This document shows positions 34,363-47,600 of a DNA stretch of 64,000 nucleotides, in pieces. The notes beneath the pieces are model-generated. The model had not been told where the DNA came from. It did no database searches and worked only from the letters and a program-made list of their open reading frames with translations. The stretch is from the NCBI GenBank assembly GCA_963969595.1, contig OZ018409.1, positions 46,203,282 through 46,267,281 of the forward strand. Reading direction: 5' to 3'. The DNA is from Neckera pumila. Taxonomy: Eukaryota > Streptophyta > Bryopsida > Hypnales > Neckeraceae. Numbering within the stretch: position 1 is the first letter of the stretch; each line of letters begins with the position of its first letter. The position numbers were made by a program, and so were the translations under genes.

Positions 34363-37300
34363 ATGTCGTCGCTTTGTGCGACAGTTTCTGTTGCGCCACG
34401 TAGCATTGTGAAGATGAAAGAAGCGACCATGTCTTCCGTGCATTGCAGCTCCTCTTCGCCAACATGTAAGAATAGGCATTCCTGTCTTTTGAATTATGAG
34501 CTGAAATTCGGCCTTCCGACGGGATGCAATTGCAGTGAGCGGCGATTGCAAGGCAAGGCTCGAATGAATAAATCAGTGACACGCTTAACATTCCAGACGG
34601 CGTGTGATGGTTTTAGTGCTTATGCCGCAGTCGCGTTGTTCTAGATCTGTGTAGGGCCAAGGCTGTTGGAGGTGTCGTGTTGTCACCGCAGTGGAGCCTT
34701 GCCACAGTTGCACTACGGAAGTTAAGCGGCGTTTCTTCTATCAGCATCTTGGGATTGCCTACGAGGTAAGCATTTTTTCAAGCATTTTCAGAAATCGTAC
34801 GCTTTCACCTCTTTGTTATGACGATACCTAAATGACATTGTAGGATATCTTGCTCATTATCATTGGCTGTATCACATTCAAACTATGTCATCTTCAATAC
34901 AGTCGTCTTTACCCCATGATACACTGGGAGTCCTCCGTGTAACCATTGAAACCATAGGAACTAGGGAAACTATAAAGAGGCATCCATGCGATCATAGCGA
35001 ACATAAGGAGATCTCTCCATGAATCATACGGAAGGTTCTCTTTATGATGGTGTCTAAAAGTTCCTGAAACAATGTCCGCCACTCCTCTCTAATCTTAAAA
35101 CCTAGAAGACCCTAATGTTTCACTATGATGTCTAACAGTTGGTGAAACAAGATAATTCTTCGAAACCACAGAACCTTGTTTTTTAAAATGAGTATAGTGG
35201 TTGCGTTCTGTTTTGATATGGGAGCTAGTGCATCTACGACAAAGCATCATGCTTGCGAAATGTTTGAGTATTGCTTTTGATGAGACCTGCAGTATTGATG
35301 CTGATCCGGAGAGGTTTCGTCAAGCAGGTCACTTGTTATCAGGGGAGCTGCTGCTGAAGACGTGGAAGCAGAGAAGGGGATGATTGAGTTGGATGCCGTA
35401 AGTAGTTTCAATCCCTAGTCATATATTGTTTTATTATGAATTCTCTCTTGCTGGTAGAGTTCTAGTTCGGAGAGTTTGAGTATTGTGGTGTCTATGATCA
35501 CAAATGCCTTGCATGCTGCCAGCTGCTTGCATTTCCTATCGTCCTTAACGCTGATCATTTGTGCATATATTGCCCACCTAGATCAGCAACATTCAGTAGT
35601 TGTGTATGCTACTAATGTTCTGACTAATGTTCTGAATGTGTCCCTGTTTCTGACGTTGTTGAGTTGTGGCAGATGGAAAGGATGGAGAAAACATTAGAGG
35701 CTACCAAGTCCACCTTTAACACCGTTCGGACTGGCCGAGCTAGCTCTAATTTGTTAGATCGTGTTCAGGTGAGTCTTTCCACCTATCTTCACCACGTCTC
35801 GGGATGCATTATATACACAGCGTTGTGGTCTATCATACGTCGATTAAATGTTTGGATTATATAGTATGATTACGTAAATGATTGATTTTCATTAGAAGTA
35901 TGGTTTTATGAATCAAGCCGTCTGTGGTGTTTTATTGTGAACATCCTTTTCAAAACTGTGAACTCCAAACGATTAAATTGCATTTGCTCTTGGAATACCA
36001 AGTATTTTGGACACCTCTCTTTATCTTATGTATGCCATTGAATGCAAGGTGGAGTACTTTGGAACCAATGTTATCCTCAAGAGTATTGCGCAAGTTAGCA
36101 CTCCAGATGGTAGTACAATCCTCGTCATGCCTTTTGACAAGTCCAGGTGATATTTTACCTGCTTTTTACTCACTATGCTCCGGCAATTCTGTTTGTTTTG
36201 GATGTAGCGTGTTGATGTTTTGTGGGCGTGAACTTGATACAGTTTAACTTCAATAGAGAAAGCTCTTGTTAAGTCGGATGTTGGTATTACACCAAACAAT
36301 GACGGCAGTGTGATTCGACTTAACGTTCCTCAACTTACCGCAGAAAGGAAGGTACCTGATAAGTCATTGATTTTTGAACTTTTGCACCTGGATGTAGTGT
36401 TCGTGTGTTGAAGTTTTAATTTCTTTCTGCTCGAGGGCCGTGACGTATGTTTTGTGGTTCTGCGGGACAAGTGTGATGGTGCCTATCTGTTACATTTTGA
36501 ACAACTTTTGGAATGGGCAACTTTGTTTTGATTAATATACTACCTGAAGTGATATCCGATGCTATTCTACATGCCAGGAGTTGGTTTCCAAGCTCACTGA
36601 AGACGGGAAGGTATTGAACTTTACTGATCCTGTCTACTCGATTTTCTTGTCTGTTAGCACATAAACTATCCAGTATATGTTGCTTGCAGATAGCATTAAC
36701 TTATGTTCTTGGCTTCAATTGTAGAATCAACTATTTGAAATCTGTCTTTCTTCATACGATTAGAAATTCTCAGATACTTTAAGATAGCGGGCCAGAACAA
36801 TTCATATTTTGAGGCGAATGAGAGCTTTATATTATGGATGCTTGGGCTCTATTTACAGAGTTACTTACCACTTAGTTCCAAAATGACCATTACACCAAAT
36901 GGTTATTTAGTATAGTTTAAACTATTTTTCACAAGGACATATTATTCTACATTAGTCGTAGTGGTGTCATTGTAGCATTTGTGGTTGCATGGCTAGATTT
37001 GTCATTGTAGTTTTCATACTAATCAATTATATATCCATACTAAATAACCAAGCCCCGTCCATCGGAGTTGAATTCCATCTTTTAAGAAACTTCATGGAAG
37101 GTGATGAAATGTCCCAATCGGGACGATAGAAGAAATCATAGCCCTTTATATCTTCCAAACGGTGGTTTCTATTTTTAACTGGGCACCAAGTGGTTGTTTC
37201 TTATCAATTGCCTATTCCCTGACCTTGTTTGAAAGCCTTCTCACAGGTTGCCATCCGGAATGTGATGAGAGATGCTATCAAGTCGTTCGAAAAAATGGAG

Positions 37301-38128
37301 AAGGTCACTGTTGCCTCTTCTCCCAATTTCCATTGTATAGCTACTCATTTGAGTTATGAAAATACTCGCCAAGTCATTACTGATTTCCTTATACTTGAAT
37401 GAAAGTTTGAACTTGATACTGATTACAAGCACCGTATGAGACTAAGGTTGAGATCTCATTTGCGTGGGGTTTGATATAGTCTTCTATTTCCAATGCAAGT
37501 CTCATTCAAACATGGGACTCGTACGAGACTCGATACTTCTACGTTCTATTGTAGCACTTGATCGATGTTTCCAATAGATATGCGCAACTCATGGTTGAAG
37601 TGTATTCTAATCTCTTGAATCTGCTACTTCAAACTTCAGCAGTCTATAACTCGCTCATGCAATAACCAAATAATACATAATTTTAGTGCAAGCATCTGGA
37701 GAACTGGGGACATGACCTTGGAATCAAATGAAAACAATTCAGAAGTCCCGTTGCTATAATGAAACCGCTTAAACCGCTTAAACTGCCCCGGGAATGGGTT
37801 CTCTGTCTTCTTTGGAAAGAGTAAAAGCTTTTTCATAAGTTAGGAGATTACCTGGAGAGTGCTGAACGTGTGTTCTTATTATTACAGGACAAAAAGCTCT
37901 CGGAGGACAATGTGAAGCATTTGTCTGGGGATATTCAGGTGATTCAAGTGCTATTTGTATTTTAAAATTTTCTCTTTTAGAAAGTACTTACGCTTCTTGG
38001 ATTGAACTTTCTTGACAGAGACCCTCCAGGTGAGCTCTCATGTTGTTGTTGCTGATGCCGGTATTATGCAGAAAATGACTGACGAGTATATTAAGAAGAT
38101 TGAGACCCTATTCAAGCAGAAAGAAAAG
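34363..38128 (+). CDS. Ribosome recycling factor, plastid type (N-terminal part of a probable fusion gene)
   Basis: RRF splits post-termination ribosomes together with EF-G; the plant nuclear form works in chloroplasts. I take the ATG at 34,363 (context AACAATGTC) because it opens a Ser-rich, acid-poor transit-like leader ([19 protein letters not shown]). First splice junctions are uncertain; donors exist at 34,466 and 34,766. Certain exons: ..-35,397 ([18 protein letters not shown]), 35,673-35,768 ([16 protein letters not shown]), 36,049-36,146, 36,243-36,351, 36,578-36,610, 37,247-37,303, 37,888-37,938 and 38,072-38,128. All have GT-AG borders and matching phases and cover the whole RRF fold to [12 protein letters not shown]. 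The segment [11 protein letters not shown] is about four residues shorter than in bacterial RRF. No stop follows the last RRF exon; see the next entry. Confidence 0.93.
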
Positions 38129-38266
38129 GTAAGCTTGTGCCATATGTAATAGGCAGGTGCCTGTGCTTTTGATTTTTTTCGCCTTGCTACTAGTATCCAC
38201 CCTCCAGTTCGTGCCGCAGGTTCCGAGTATCCAAGCTCAGATCTTCTTCTTCCCTCCACAAAACAG

Positions 38267-41157
38267 GGCATTGTCGACGTGGAAGCAAGGCCTTTCGAAA
38301 CTTCAGCTCAGTCTGCTTTGGAGAGGGCGATGGCTTACAGAAATATGAAAGCGCTATCAAATTCAAGTCCTTCTTCACGGTCATCATCATCGCAGCATCA
38401 ACCCAAACCTTCTCCTTTTGGTCCCCCCTCCAGTCCAGTGAAGGTTGAAATTCTGGCTGTTACGCCCATTCAATCTAGGACGTCTTCCTCTACGAATGCC
38501 GATGATGCTGGGGCGTCTCCTTATCCCAGCGCTGGAGGGGAAGTACCCGCTGTTCCTGGACAGTCCAACTCTTCTTGGAACTCAGAAGATGGGAAAGACA
38601 ATGGCAGTGCACAGGCGCTGTCCGCATTGGAGAGAGCGAAGGTGTATAAACTTCAGCAATCGGAGATGATTGCTGCTTTGAATGCGAAGCGTTCAGGTCC
38701 CCCCGAGGCACAGTCGACCTCGACTTCGAGTGCTGACAAGGAGGAAGAAAACGTGGTGGAAATAGAGATTCACACGCGAGATGGGATTGTGAGGCGGAAG
38801 GTGTTGAAGCCCGAAACTGCCTTTGCCAACGTGAGAGACATCAAGAGGAAAGGAGTGTCCACGCTGGATTTCGTGGGAATGGGTTTCGCCGATAAGAAGT
38901 CCTCCACTTCCCGGCCTGCGGGGCTGATCGAATCCTTTGAAACGCCCTCAGGTCTGCATACTTGCCCTTCTCACTCAGAGAGTTTTAGATTTTTTCTGCA
39001 TTTGATTAGGTTTCTGACTTTCTTCCTCTTTGATGCGGCCCGGTGAGAATGCTTGGCAAGGTGTCTGTTTGGCATTGGACATGCTCTTTTTATTGTGGTG
39101 AGATACAAATATGTACTTGTGTAGGTCCTTTGCCGGAGGTGGAAATGCTAACAAGAGATGCGGGTGTGGCCAATCCGGACGCCGTGGTTGAGGGAACCGA
39201 TGTTTACAAACCTCGGGTGGCAACGTGGGGAATGTTCCCCCGCCCTGCTGATATTTCCAAAGCAGTAATAAGACTTCATCCATTCTTTTCTTTTTCTGAT
39301 CAGCCGGTCGCTTTATGAGTTACATGATTTACTCATTTGCCGGGGGGTTTCTTGGGGAACAAAAGTCTAGTGATCTTCCCAGCCTGTTCTGCTCCGTAAG
39401 GACTAAGGATTGTGATTTATGGAAGTCTTCGTCAAGTGCCCTAATGCCTGACTTTGATGGTCTTCAAAGCATGCTGTACAAACTAGCTTTATTTCTGTTG
39501 TCGTTTCTTTCTGTTTTGTGCATCTCTTTTTAATAAGGAATTATTTCAATTGGGGTACAAGAAGACTGGAGAGTGCCAACTTTACAACTTTATCTGCTTC
39601 AGTGGAATTCCAATGTGTTCAAGTTGAGCATATTTGGCGCGAATCAAATTGTTCCATTCTACTAGATCGTGAAAATAGCGATGAAGGACGAGGAACTTCT
39701 GGCCAGAATTTTCATAAAGAAAAAAACAAATGACATGCCAAGTGTCTTGAATGGTTCCAGTGGATGATATTTTCTTGTCAAATATTGGCTGGACGCAGTA
39801 TGGGGGAGGTCGCACCATTCAGCCTGGTCAGAAGCTTGAAACTGAAGAGGAAAAAGTAATGAGAGAGTCAAAAACAAAGAAGCTGCTAGATGATTACAAA
39901 AAGAATCTTGGGTTGGATCTGACCGCCAAAGATAGAGCCCGATGTGAGAGGGTAAGTAATTTGGTTGTCTGAACTCAAGTTTTAACACTATTGATTAATC
40001 CATGGAATTGGAAATATTCCAGTTGTGAGTATGTGTATTGAAACCTTGAATTATGTTTCGGCTTGGACGGTCTTCGTGCTTACTTATTCACGTTGATCCA
40101 CAGATTTATAAGAACGGGCAGACTTTGATGGACAAAGGCCAATTAAGAGAGGCTCAAGCAGCATTCGTGACCTTAATGAACGAGATGCCTTCAGCGGTAA
40201 TTTTCATCCCTTGGTATCACATGTTAAACCTATTTTTGTTCCGCATGTCACGTTATGGTGGTAATACACGTTATGGTGGCAATAGGACTAATGCTGTAGA
40301 GACTTTAGTTTGACAATTTGGAATTACTGCTTTTTGAGTAGCTTATGAAAGGTTAGATTTTTCTACCTGAACGTTCTTTTCTTTTCGGCTTTCTTGCTTT
40401 TCTTTCCTTGTAGCAGTAGACATGGATGCATTATTGAGGACACCTATAGAAACACCAAAGACACAATGGACTCGACGTTTTTGCAGAGTGAGTTGCATGG
40501 AATGGCTGCGTTGCAAGAGGCTGTCTGTTTGGATTCCCTCAACAGGTCTGAACTGGCCATGGCCATCTAAATATGGTTCTAAGTTTCCCTCTTGGAATAC
40601 TTTTACGGTGCAATTCCAAAAACATTCCTCTTTTTCCTTCCTTGATAGCTTAATCGGTTGACTAAGAAAGGGTTTGAACGTCGGCAGATCCGATGAAGCA
40701 AAAGTCAAGTATGAAAAGCTGGTATCTCATCCTAACGGGGCAGTACGCAAGAAGGCCCGTCAGCTTCTTTTTGGCTTCCAGGTAATTCCTTGTCTCACGT
40801 CTGAAGAATGAGCATCGGCTGGATTGGTACGTTTTGAATTGGTGACTCTAGTTCGTCCTGCACCACGCGGCAGAACCGAGCCTCCCCGTTGATATTTGTA
40901 TGTTTCAGTAACAATAATACCTCCCTCCTTGATTGCAGGCTGCTGAAAGGTTGAAGGTAAGAGCTGGTTACAACTGGGATAGCTCCTCGTACCGTAAATA
41001 CTTCGACACCTTTGCTGATGGTTACAACACCCTGTATCAAAAAAGTGATGCAGAATCTGCAAACGATGAGTCGCTCATGCAAACTCTACCGTATGCTCTC
41101 CTACTCATGGTTCCAGTTATCCTCGTCTTCACTCTTGTTGCACTTGGACATGCCTGA
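38267..41157 (+). CDS. Plastid TPR-like membrane protein exons, in frame downstream of RRF
   Basis: Exons: 38,267-38,951, 39,125-39,264, 39,799-39,951, 40,104-40,196, 40,487-40,545, 40,688-40,781 and 40,939-41,157 (stop). All are GT-AG with consistent phases, giving 480 codons. In order they encode a Ser/Pro-rich region with two SALERA motifs, a conserved block (YKPRVATWGMFPRPADISKA joined to YGGGRTIQPG), TPR-like helices (GQTLMDKGQLREAQAAF, SELHGMAALQEAVCLDSL, KYEKLVSHPNGAVRKKAR) and a C-terminal membrane span (TLPYALLLMVPVILVFTLVA). This resembles an uncharacterised plastid-predicted land-plant family labelled PPR/TPR-like. It has no transit peptide, promoter space or good ATG of its own. 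The acceptor at 38,267 follows a pyrimidine tract 138 nt after the last RRF exon, phase 0, so it reads as one gene with RRF. Confidence 0.85.
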
Positions 41158-43299
41158 GAACCATAGTTATTCTCCGGATCACAAGCTCTACTCCAGAGCC
41201 TGTAGTCGTGACAGATAGTGGCAGAGGATTTTTAGGAGTGTAATATAGAAACCAGTTTGTAACATTAATCTCGATGGAGGTCGCTTGAACTTGTATTTGA
41301 GGAAGTTACCGCCTGACTAAGCAGACCATGAACATCCAGTAAATCAACATACTGCTGTCGGGAACATCCTTTTTCGGACAACCAGGCCAAATCACTGTGC
41401 TCTGTCACTCTTTCTTGTGTGATAAAGAAGTTGATAATTTAGAGTTTTACGTGTGAACGATTTTGGGCTACCTTCACTCCTACGATCCTAAGTATCTCCT
41501 TTGTGTCATTTTCTCAAACCATTCTTTGTTGTAATATTATCGCATGCATTGTGGGGCCTTTGTTTTTGACATTAAAGATGTAGATGCTTGTTTGCAAGGG
41601 TGGTCATAAATATTAATGAAATTGTTAACCGGTGTTTCTTCTGAGCATAACATTCTTAACCCCTAAAACACCGTGAAAATGATAGATCATGCAATAACTT
41701 TTTAACCATGTAGTCAAAACTTATGAAAATTGTTGGGTGTTTCAGCATAGCTCTTGTTTTCTTGACTAATTCTTGTAACAAGCATAATTCCTCATTTGTA
41801 TGGAATAATTTTGATGATCGCCAATGTTGAAATGAAAGAAGACTTATATGTAGCTTTCCTATGAAAAAAAGGTTAATGAAATCACAATTTTTATGAGAAA
41901 ATGCTACAGTTGACAAGATTGATGAAAGATGTTCGGTTAGGCAATACATTGCATATATGTTGAAATGGGAATGTTGAAATTGGAATAATAAAAAGTGCTC
42001 CAAAAATCATCTAATTTTTTTCCATAGGTACAATCATCATAATATTGATGTGTAATTTTTCTCAAATAATTTTGAGTTGTAGAAAAAAAGATACGAGGAT
42101 TGTGAAGTGAAAACTTAGAGTGTCTTTTCTATTCTCAAAAAATTTAGCAAAAATTGCACACTTGATTATTTTTCAATTTAACGGCACCAATGGATTCAGT
42201 GGAAAAATTTATCTAAAGTCTTTTTGTTGTTCACAAGTTGTTAGGGAGGTTAGCATATCAAATTTTCTACAAATGTAGTTGCAAAAGCCATGTGGTAGCC
42301 TTATGGTCCTTCAAAGGTTGACCAATGTTTTACAGGGGTGAACAATATAATTGAGTAACATGTAATTATTTGTGTAGTTTTGTTGAAAGTCAAGTCCCTA
42401 TCTCCTTGAGGTCAGTTCAACAAAATCCAACAATTTTGATTTGTTGAAAAAAATAATGTGTAAAAAAAACTAATTGAAATTTGACGTTGGTCTTGAGGCC
42501 AAGATTTGGCTTCTCATTTTTGGTGCATCCAATTCAGCAAACTCAAGCCATGTTAGATTATGTATTTTTTTAATAAGAAATTCATTTTATCAAATTGACC
42601 AGGCTTCTAGATATAAAGGGTTGGAGTTGATTTTAGCATTTTATCCAATCATAAGTGAGGATTTTTGGCATCTTGACACAGCAAATTGGTCCGGCCTCAA
42701 AGTGTAAAGCGGCCCTTAGAGTTTGCTCCAAATCTAACCTTAAAGGACTAGATGTTCAAATTTTGAACTACAAATTTGCAAATTAAAGTGTATAGAAACT
42801 TGTTTTTTACATCCATTGATTCATTGAAGTATTTGTACATTATTGTGTTAGTTCTTTTACGTTTGTACAATATAGACTTTAAGAAAAAAATTGTAATGTT
42901 TCTAGAGCTAAAAGAGTATAAGTATATTTGCCTTCCAAGACAAACTTTTTAATTTGAAAAAATGACCCTTCAAAAACAGCTTGAAAATATAAATATTATA
43001 AAGTTTTAAAACATTACCTTAATTAGAATTTAAATCTTTTGAACTTAAAGAGAATAAATGTCTTTTGAAAAATACAAATATTCAATCTATAATCATTTTT
43101 TTTAGAAGGAATTTATAATTTTTGGATTTAAAATATTGATTCATATGGTTCTAATTAAATGGATATAAATGAATTGCATTATAGATAATAAATGGATTAC
43201 ATTATACAATTTTTGTTTGAAAATTTCATTTAACTATTAATCTAAATTGCATCTAAATACATCTTCACAATTTTGAAAATTTGAAATACCTTTTAGTTC
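41158..43299. other. 3' flank of the RRF-TPR gene and AT-rich DNA
   Basis: The first 400 bp are probably the 3' untranslated region. At 41,656 TTAACCCCTAAAACACC begins a segment matching the right part of copy A (ATCATGCAATAACTTTTTAA), so a deleted TTAA-type element starts here; its right end was not found. The rest is AT-rich with no coding pattern. Confidence 0.5.
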
Positions 43300-43708
43300 T
43301 TAACCCTTTAAGGACCAGTCGACCAATTTTGGGTCAAAATTGCAATATTTTCATTTGTAAGGTCAGATTAATTGTGAATTGGGAGACAGGCCAAAGAAGA
43401 CGGATGTGGGGAATTTCCAACTCTATTCACATTAACAAAAATCGAGCCAATCTGAGCCTCCATGTGGGCTCAGGGTTGAAATTAGTGCGCTTTTTTGGCT
43501 AAAAATACAACATTTGAAAACAAAGATGCATCATAATAAATCAGATTGCGCCGTGGTTTGCCATGAAATTCACCACCACATAGTAAACTATTCATCCCGC
43601 ACCCATCGGTACAGTCGGATCTTTGATAGGCATCGTTTTGCTTCAACCACAAAACGCACAAAACGCGTTGCCCACCTCCAGAATCAACCACAGTCCTTAA
43701 ATGGTTAA
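43300..43708. mobile_element. 409-bp TTAA-bounded element, copy F
   Basis: The ends are TTAACCCTTTAAGGACC and, inverted, TTAACCATTTAAGGACTG: about 16 of 18 positions match. The right TTAA (43,705-43,708) is also the left TTAA of the adjoining element (43,705-44,645), so two elements abut at one tetranucleotide. The interior is less AT-rich than its surroundings and non-coding. Confidence 0.7.
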
Positions 43709-44645
43709 CCCCTAAAGGTTTTTGACTATGTTTTCAACAAAAACTCTCTAAAACTGTCATTTCTAATATACAAGTACCAAATTTTGAAAAAAAAACATTT
43801 TTGGAGACTTATAACCATAGGATCTTCTAGTGTACTAGTTTGAAAAGATGTGGAAAAAATTTCAGAATTTTCCACCGTGTAGATTGCAAGATATTAGTAT
43901 TTGAATTGAAAATAATCCTACTTTTGGCCCTGCAAAAATTTGAACAGCTGCACTACACAAGGTCAAATTTGATGAAAAAATGTCCAAAATGGTGGTTACT
44001 CTTTTGATTCATTTTCCAAGGCAAGTTGGCTACATGTTTGAAAAATTTGTGATCATTTAATATTGTACAACATATAGGAAAAAAATAGTACGTAGACAGT
44101 TGTAGAGAATGATTCAAAGTACTAAATTCTTAAGAATTTAATTATGGAATTGACAAATGCCCAATCCCAATAGTTGCAATATAATAATAAATAGTCTGCA
44201 CCCAAGGCTTTTATTTTTTCAAAAATTATGGAATTTGAGTTAAATAATGGACTTTAAAGTTTATTTATTAGAAAGTAGAGATTCCATAACTACCTCCAAA
44301 TGCAAACTCCTCATAACTTTCATCTTATTAATCAAAATGGAATGATTTAAAGCTTTCCATGTATATAATAATCTAGAAAATCAGTTTCAAATTTTTAATT
44401 TTTTTTAAAAGTGTCTTTTTAAGAATTTTTTGAGTTGCCTGCCAAGCATTGAAAATCACGTATTATACAATAACGTTTTAACCATGTACTCAAAAGTTAT
44501 GAAAATTGTTGGACCTTAAAGCTACACCTTGAGCAAATGTTGTGTGAAAATTTCAAAGAAAAAAAATAAAAACTCCGCTTGTAGTGAGCTGTCCAAAAAC
44601 ACTATATTCTCAAAGAAGCATGTTCACTAGTGCTTTGAGGATTAA
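43705..44645. mobile_element. TTAA-bounded AT-rich repeat, copy B
   Basis: It starts TTAACCCCTAAAGGTTTTTG exactly as copy A does and follows it colinearly over its full length, ending GCTTTGAGGATTAA. The right terminus is more diverged than in copy A. It is 941 bp and non-coding. Confidence 0.75.
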
Positions 44646-47600
44646 AATGTTAAATAAAAATATCAAAGATTTGATAGGGTTTATCCATTTAAAAAAAATT
44701 GTAACCATGTAATCTAAATTATACACATTGTAGATCACTTAGAAAAACAAATACAACATCTTTGATTGACTGAAAGATTATAGTGTTTGATCACATTGGT
44801 TTAGAATTTGTTTTTTTAAAAAAGCGAAGTCTTTGAATTTGTTCTTTGTGTGCCAACTCTAAAATTAAAGTTATCAATAAAACAATTAGGCTGAAGGTTA
44901 TAATCAATTTCTCTCAAAATATACTCTAGAATTTTAAAACAAAATTATGATCTAATTTCTCCCCTAAGATCTATCCCATTTGAGTCTCATTTCTAAACCT
45001 CTTAACACTGAAAAATTAAAATTTGTAATAATCATCCTTTCATAATATCTTTAGTAGACATTTATTTTCAAAACCGGATTTTTGATGCTAAAAAAAGATT
45101 TAAAGAGTTAAATCCTTCAAAAAATTACATATTACAAACAATTTTTTTAATCCTTGAAGTTCCATTTTTCTCTCAAAGAACAAGATGGATATTGAGTAGG
45201 CTTTTATAGTTTCAATTTCCATTGTTACTTTTTTAAACGTTTTGTGAAGATAGAAAAATACATCATCTTTTTTCAAATGTAAATTTTATTTCAAGCAATG
45301 CTCCAAAGCAAAAATTATGCCACCTTAAACCCAAAACAACATTCATTGGGCAATACAAAAAAATCTCAAAAAGTCAAAATAAAATTTTCAAAATTTTATT
45401 TTTCATAGAAAGTATTTTTGTCTATATGAAAAGATTTGATTCATTCTACTTGGATTAGCAATGAGAAAGTTGTAGGGGTGAAAGTACACTAGATCCCACT
45501 CACTTTTGACAAAAATTGAAATTATTTTATAAAATTGCCAAAAGTACAAACAATATACTAAATTGTACTCTATAGATGAGAAGTAAATAAATTAGGTCTT
45601 TTGATTCCAATTTTACAGCTAGACATTGTAGATCTCAATTGACCAATGGTTTTTGAAGGCAATTGTCAAAATGGCAGATCATGTGGCATGGAATGATTTC
45701 TCTCATATGAGATTTGGAGGGCATCCACTTTGGTCGCCACAATTCCTGGCTTCTTTGTTGGATTGTTGCTTATAAAGACATTAAATTCAAGGACAATTGG
45801 CAAGTGTTGGGACGTATTCACTAATTTAGGCCACTTGTTTTTAATTAAAGATTGTGTATTCCGTGCACCTTGTTCCCGGAAATATATATTTGTTCATTCA
45901 TTTGTAAAGTGTTTGAAATACATAAAAAATACGTTTGTACTAAATAGACGTAGGAAGAGGCAAAATAAAATTATGTTGAAAAACAACATTTTTGAAATTT
46001 TGATGTGTAGCCATCCTAGAATGGGATGCAAGCATCCAAAATCTAAAAATTGATCAAGTATTAACGTACTTTTCCACCAAGTTATCCCTTGCCAAAAAAT
46101 CAACACTATTTTTGTACTTCATTGCTGGCCAACTATATAATGTAGTTAGATATTTGAAAGCATACTTGTGTAGAGAAGCCTTTGATGTCTCATGTGAAGA
46201 AAGGACAATAGAAAAAAAATTCTCCATAGCCCCTCAAAAAGTACTTTTCCGTAATTTGTAGTATTGTGACATTTTGGTATTCATATACAAAAGTACTTAT
46301 TTCATAGCATGAAATAAGTTTTTCAACAAATATAGACATGCTCTTAGGTGTAGTCTATAGGAAACAAACATAGAAGTCTAGAAAAAAACTTTCAAGCTGG
46401 AATAATACTAAATACAAAATCATGTTTATTGCCAATTTTGCATTGTGATGTCAAAAGTATAAGGGTCTAGTGTACTTCTACCCATAGACGATTTTGTTTT
46501 TTGGGCAATTTAAGCATCTTCTTAGAAAAATAACTTATAAAATTCTTCTTTCGTTGAATACAACTTTTACAATTTTTGAAAAGTTTGTTTGAAAAAGTTT
46601 AAGTTTGCTTGTTTAAACAATCTCATGGTTGGAATTATTGTGTTTCAATTCCATCTTGGAGCTCTTAACAATTTACTTTTTTGCATATTCAATCTTGAAC
46701 CTAATTCTATTCAACAATTTCTTAAAGAATAAAAATCAAGTATATTGTATTTAATTCTTTTTTTTGGACTTTTGATTCAATTACTCAATATAAAATTTTT
46801 AATTCAATATAAAAAGTTCAAAAATTTTAAACTAAAAAGAGTCAAAGCCGTAAAGTCTAGGTAAACAAGGTGCAAAAAAATGATTTTATATCACTTCAAA
46901 CACAAATACCTTGCAATTTAAACTTCTTCAAAGTGCTTCTATACATTTTTATAATACTCTATAGTATACTATAATTCCATGGTTAGATATAGAAAAATAT
47001 AATTTCTAAAGTTTATTGTACATTGCAATAGAAATGGCAATTTGAGTAGAATTTGATAAAAAAAAAAAAGGTCTTAGAACTTTAAGAGTTCATAAGATGT
47101 TATTTAATTTTAAAGATTTACCAATAGTATTGAATCTAGTTGTAAAGGTCGGCAAAAAATAATTCTAATGAACCAAATCAGTAGATATATTTAAAAAAAA
47201 TATTGTATAAAAAAATATGAAGTTGAAGAAATATCACTATTTTTAGCATTAATCAAATTTAATTTTCTAACATTAACTAAATATTTGGCATAAAGTGTTG
47301 ATCTTGATATAATGTATAATACATTGCGGTGCCTTGGCATTCAAGTATTCACTCATGAATCCTTGACTGCTCCAATGTCTACAGTTGATGATGAATATAA
47401 AACTTTTGTGACTAATTTGATGAAAGTAATGTAAATATATACTCATATCCAAATATAAGTGAAATATAAAAAACAATTCTAGCAATAAATGATTAAAAAC
47501 TAGGAATAATTTAATTTTCCAAAATTGTTAAGATGTATTATAAAACTCAATTTAGAATAATATTTCAATGAAGAGTTTTACTTAAAAGCTATAAAATGTG

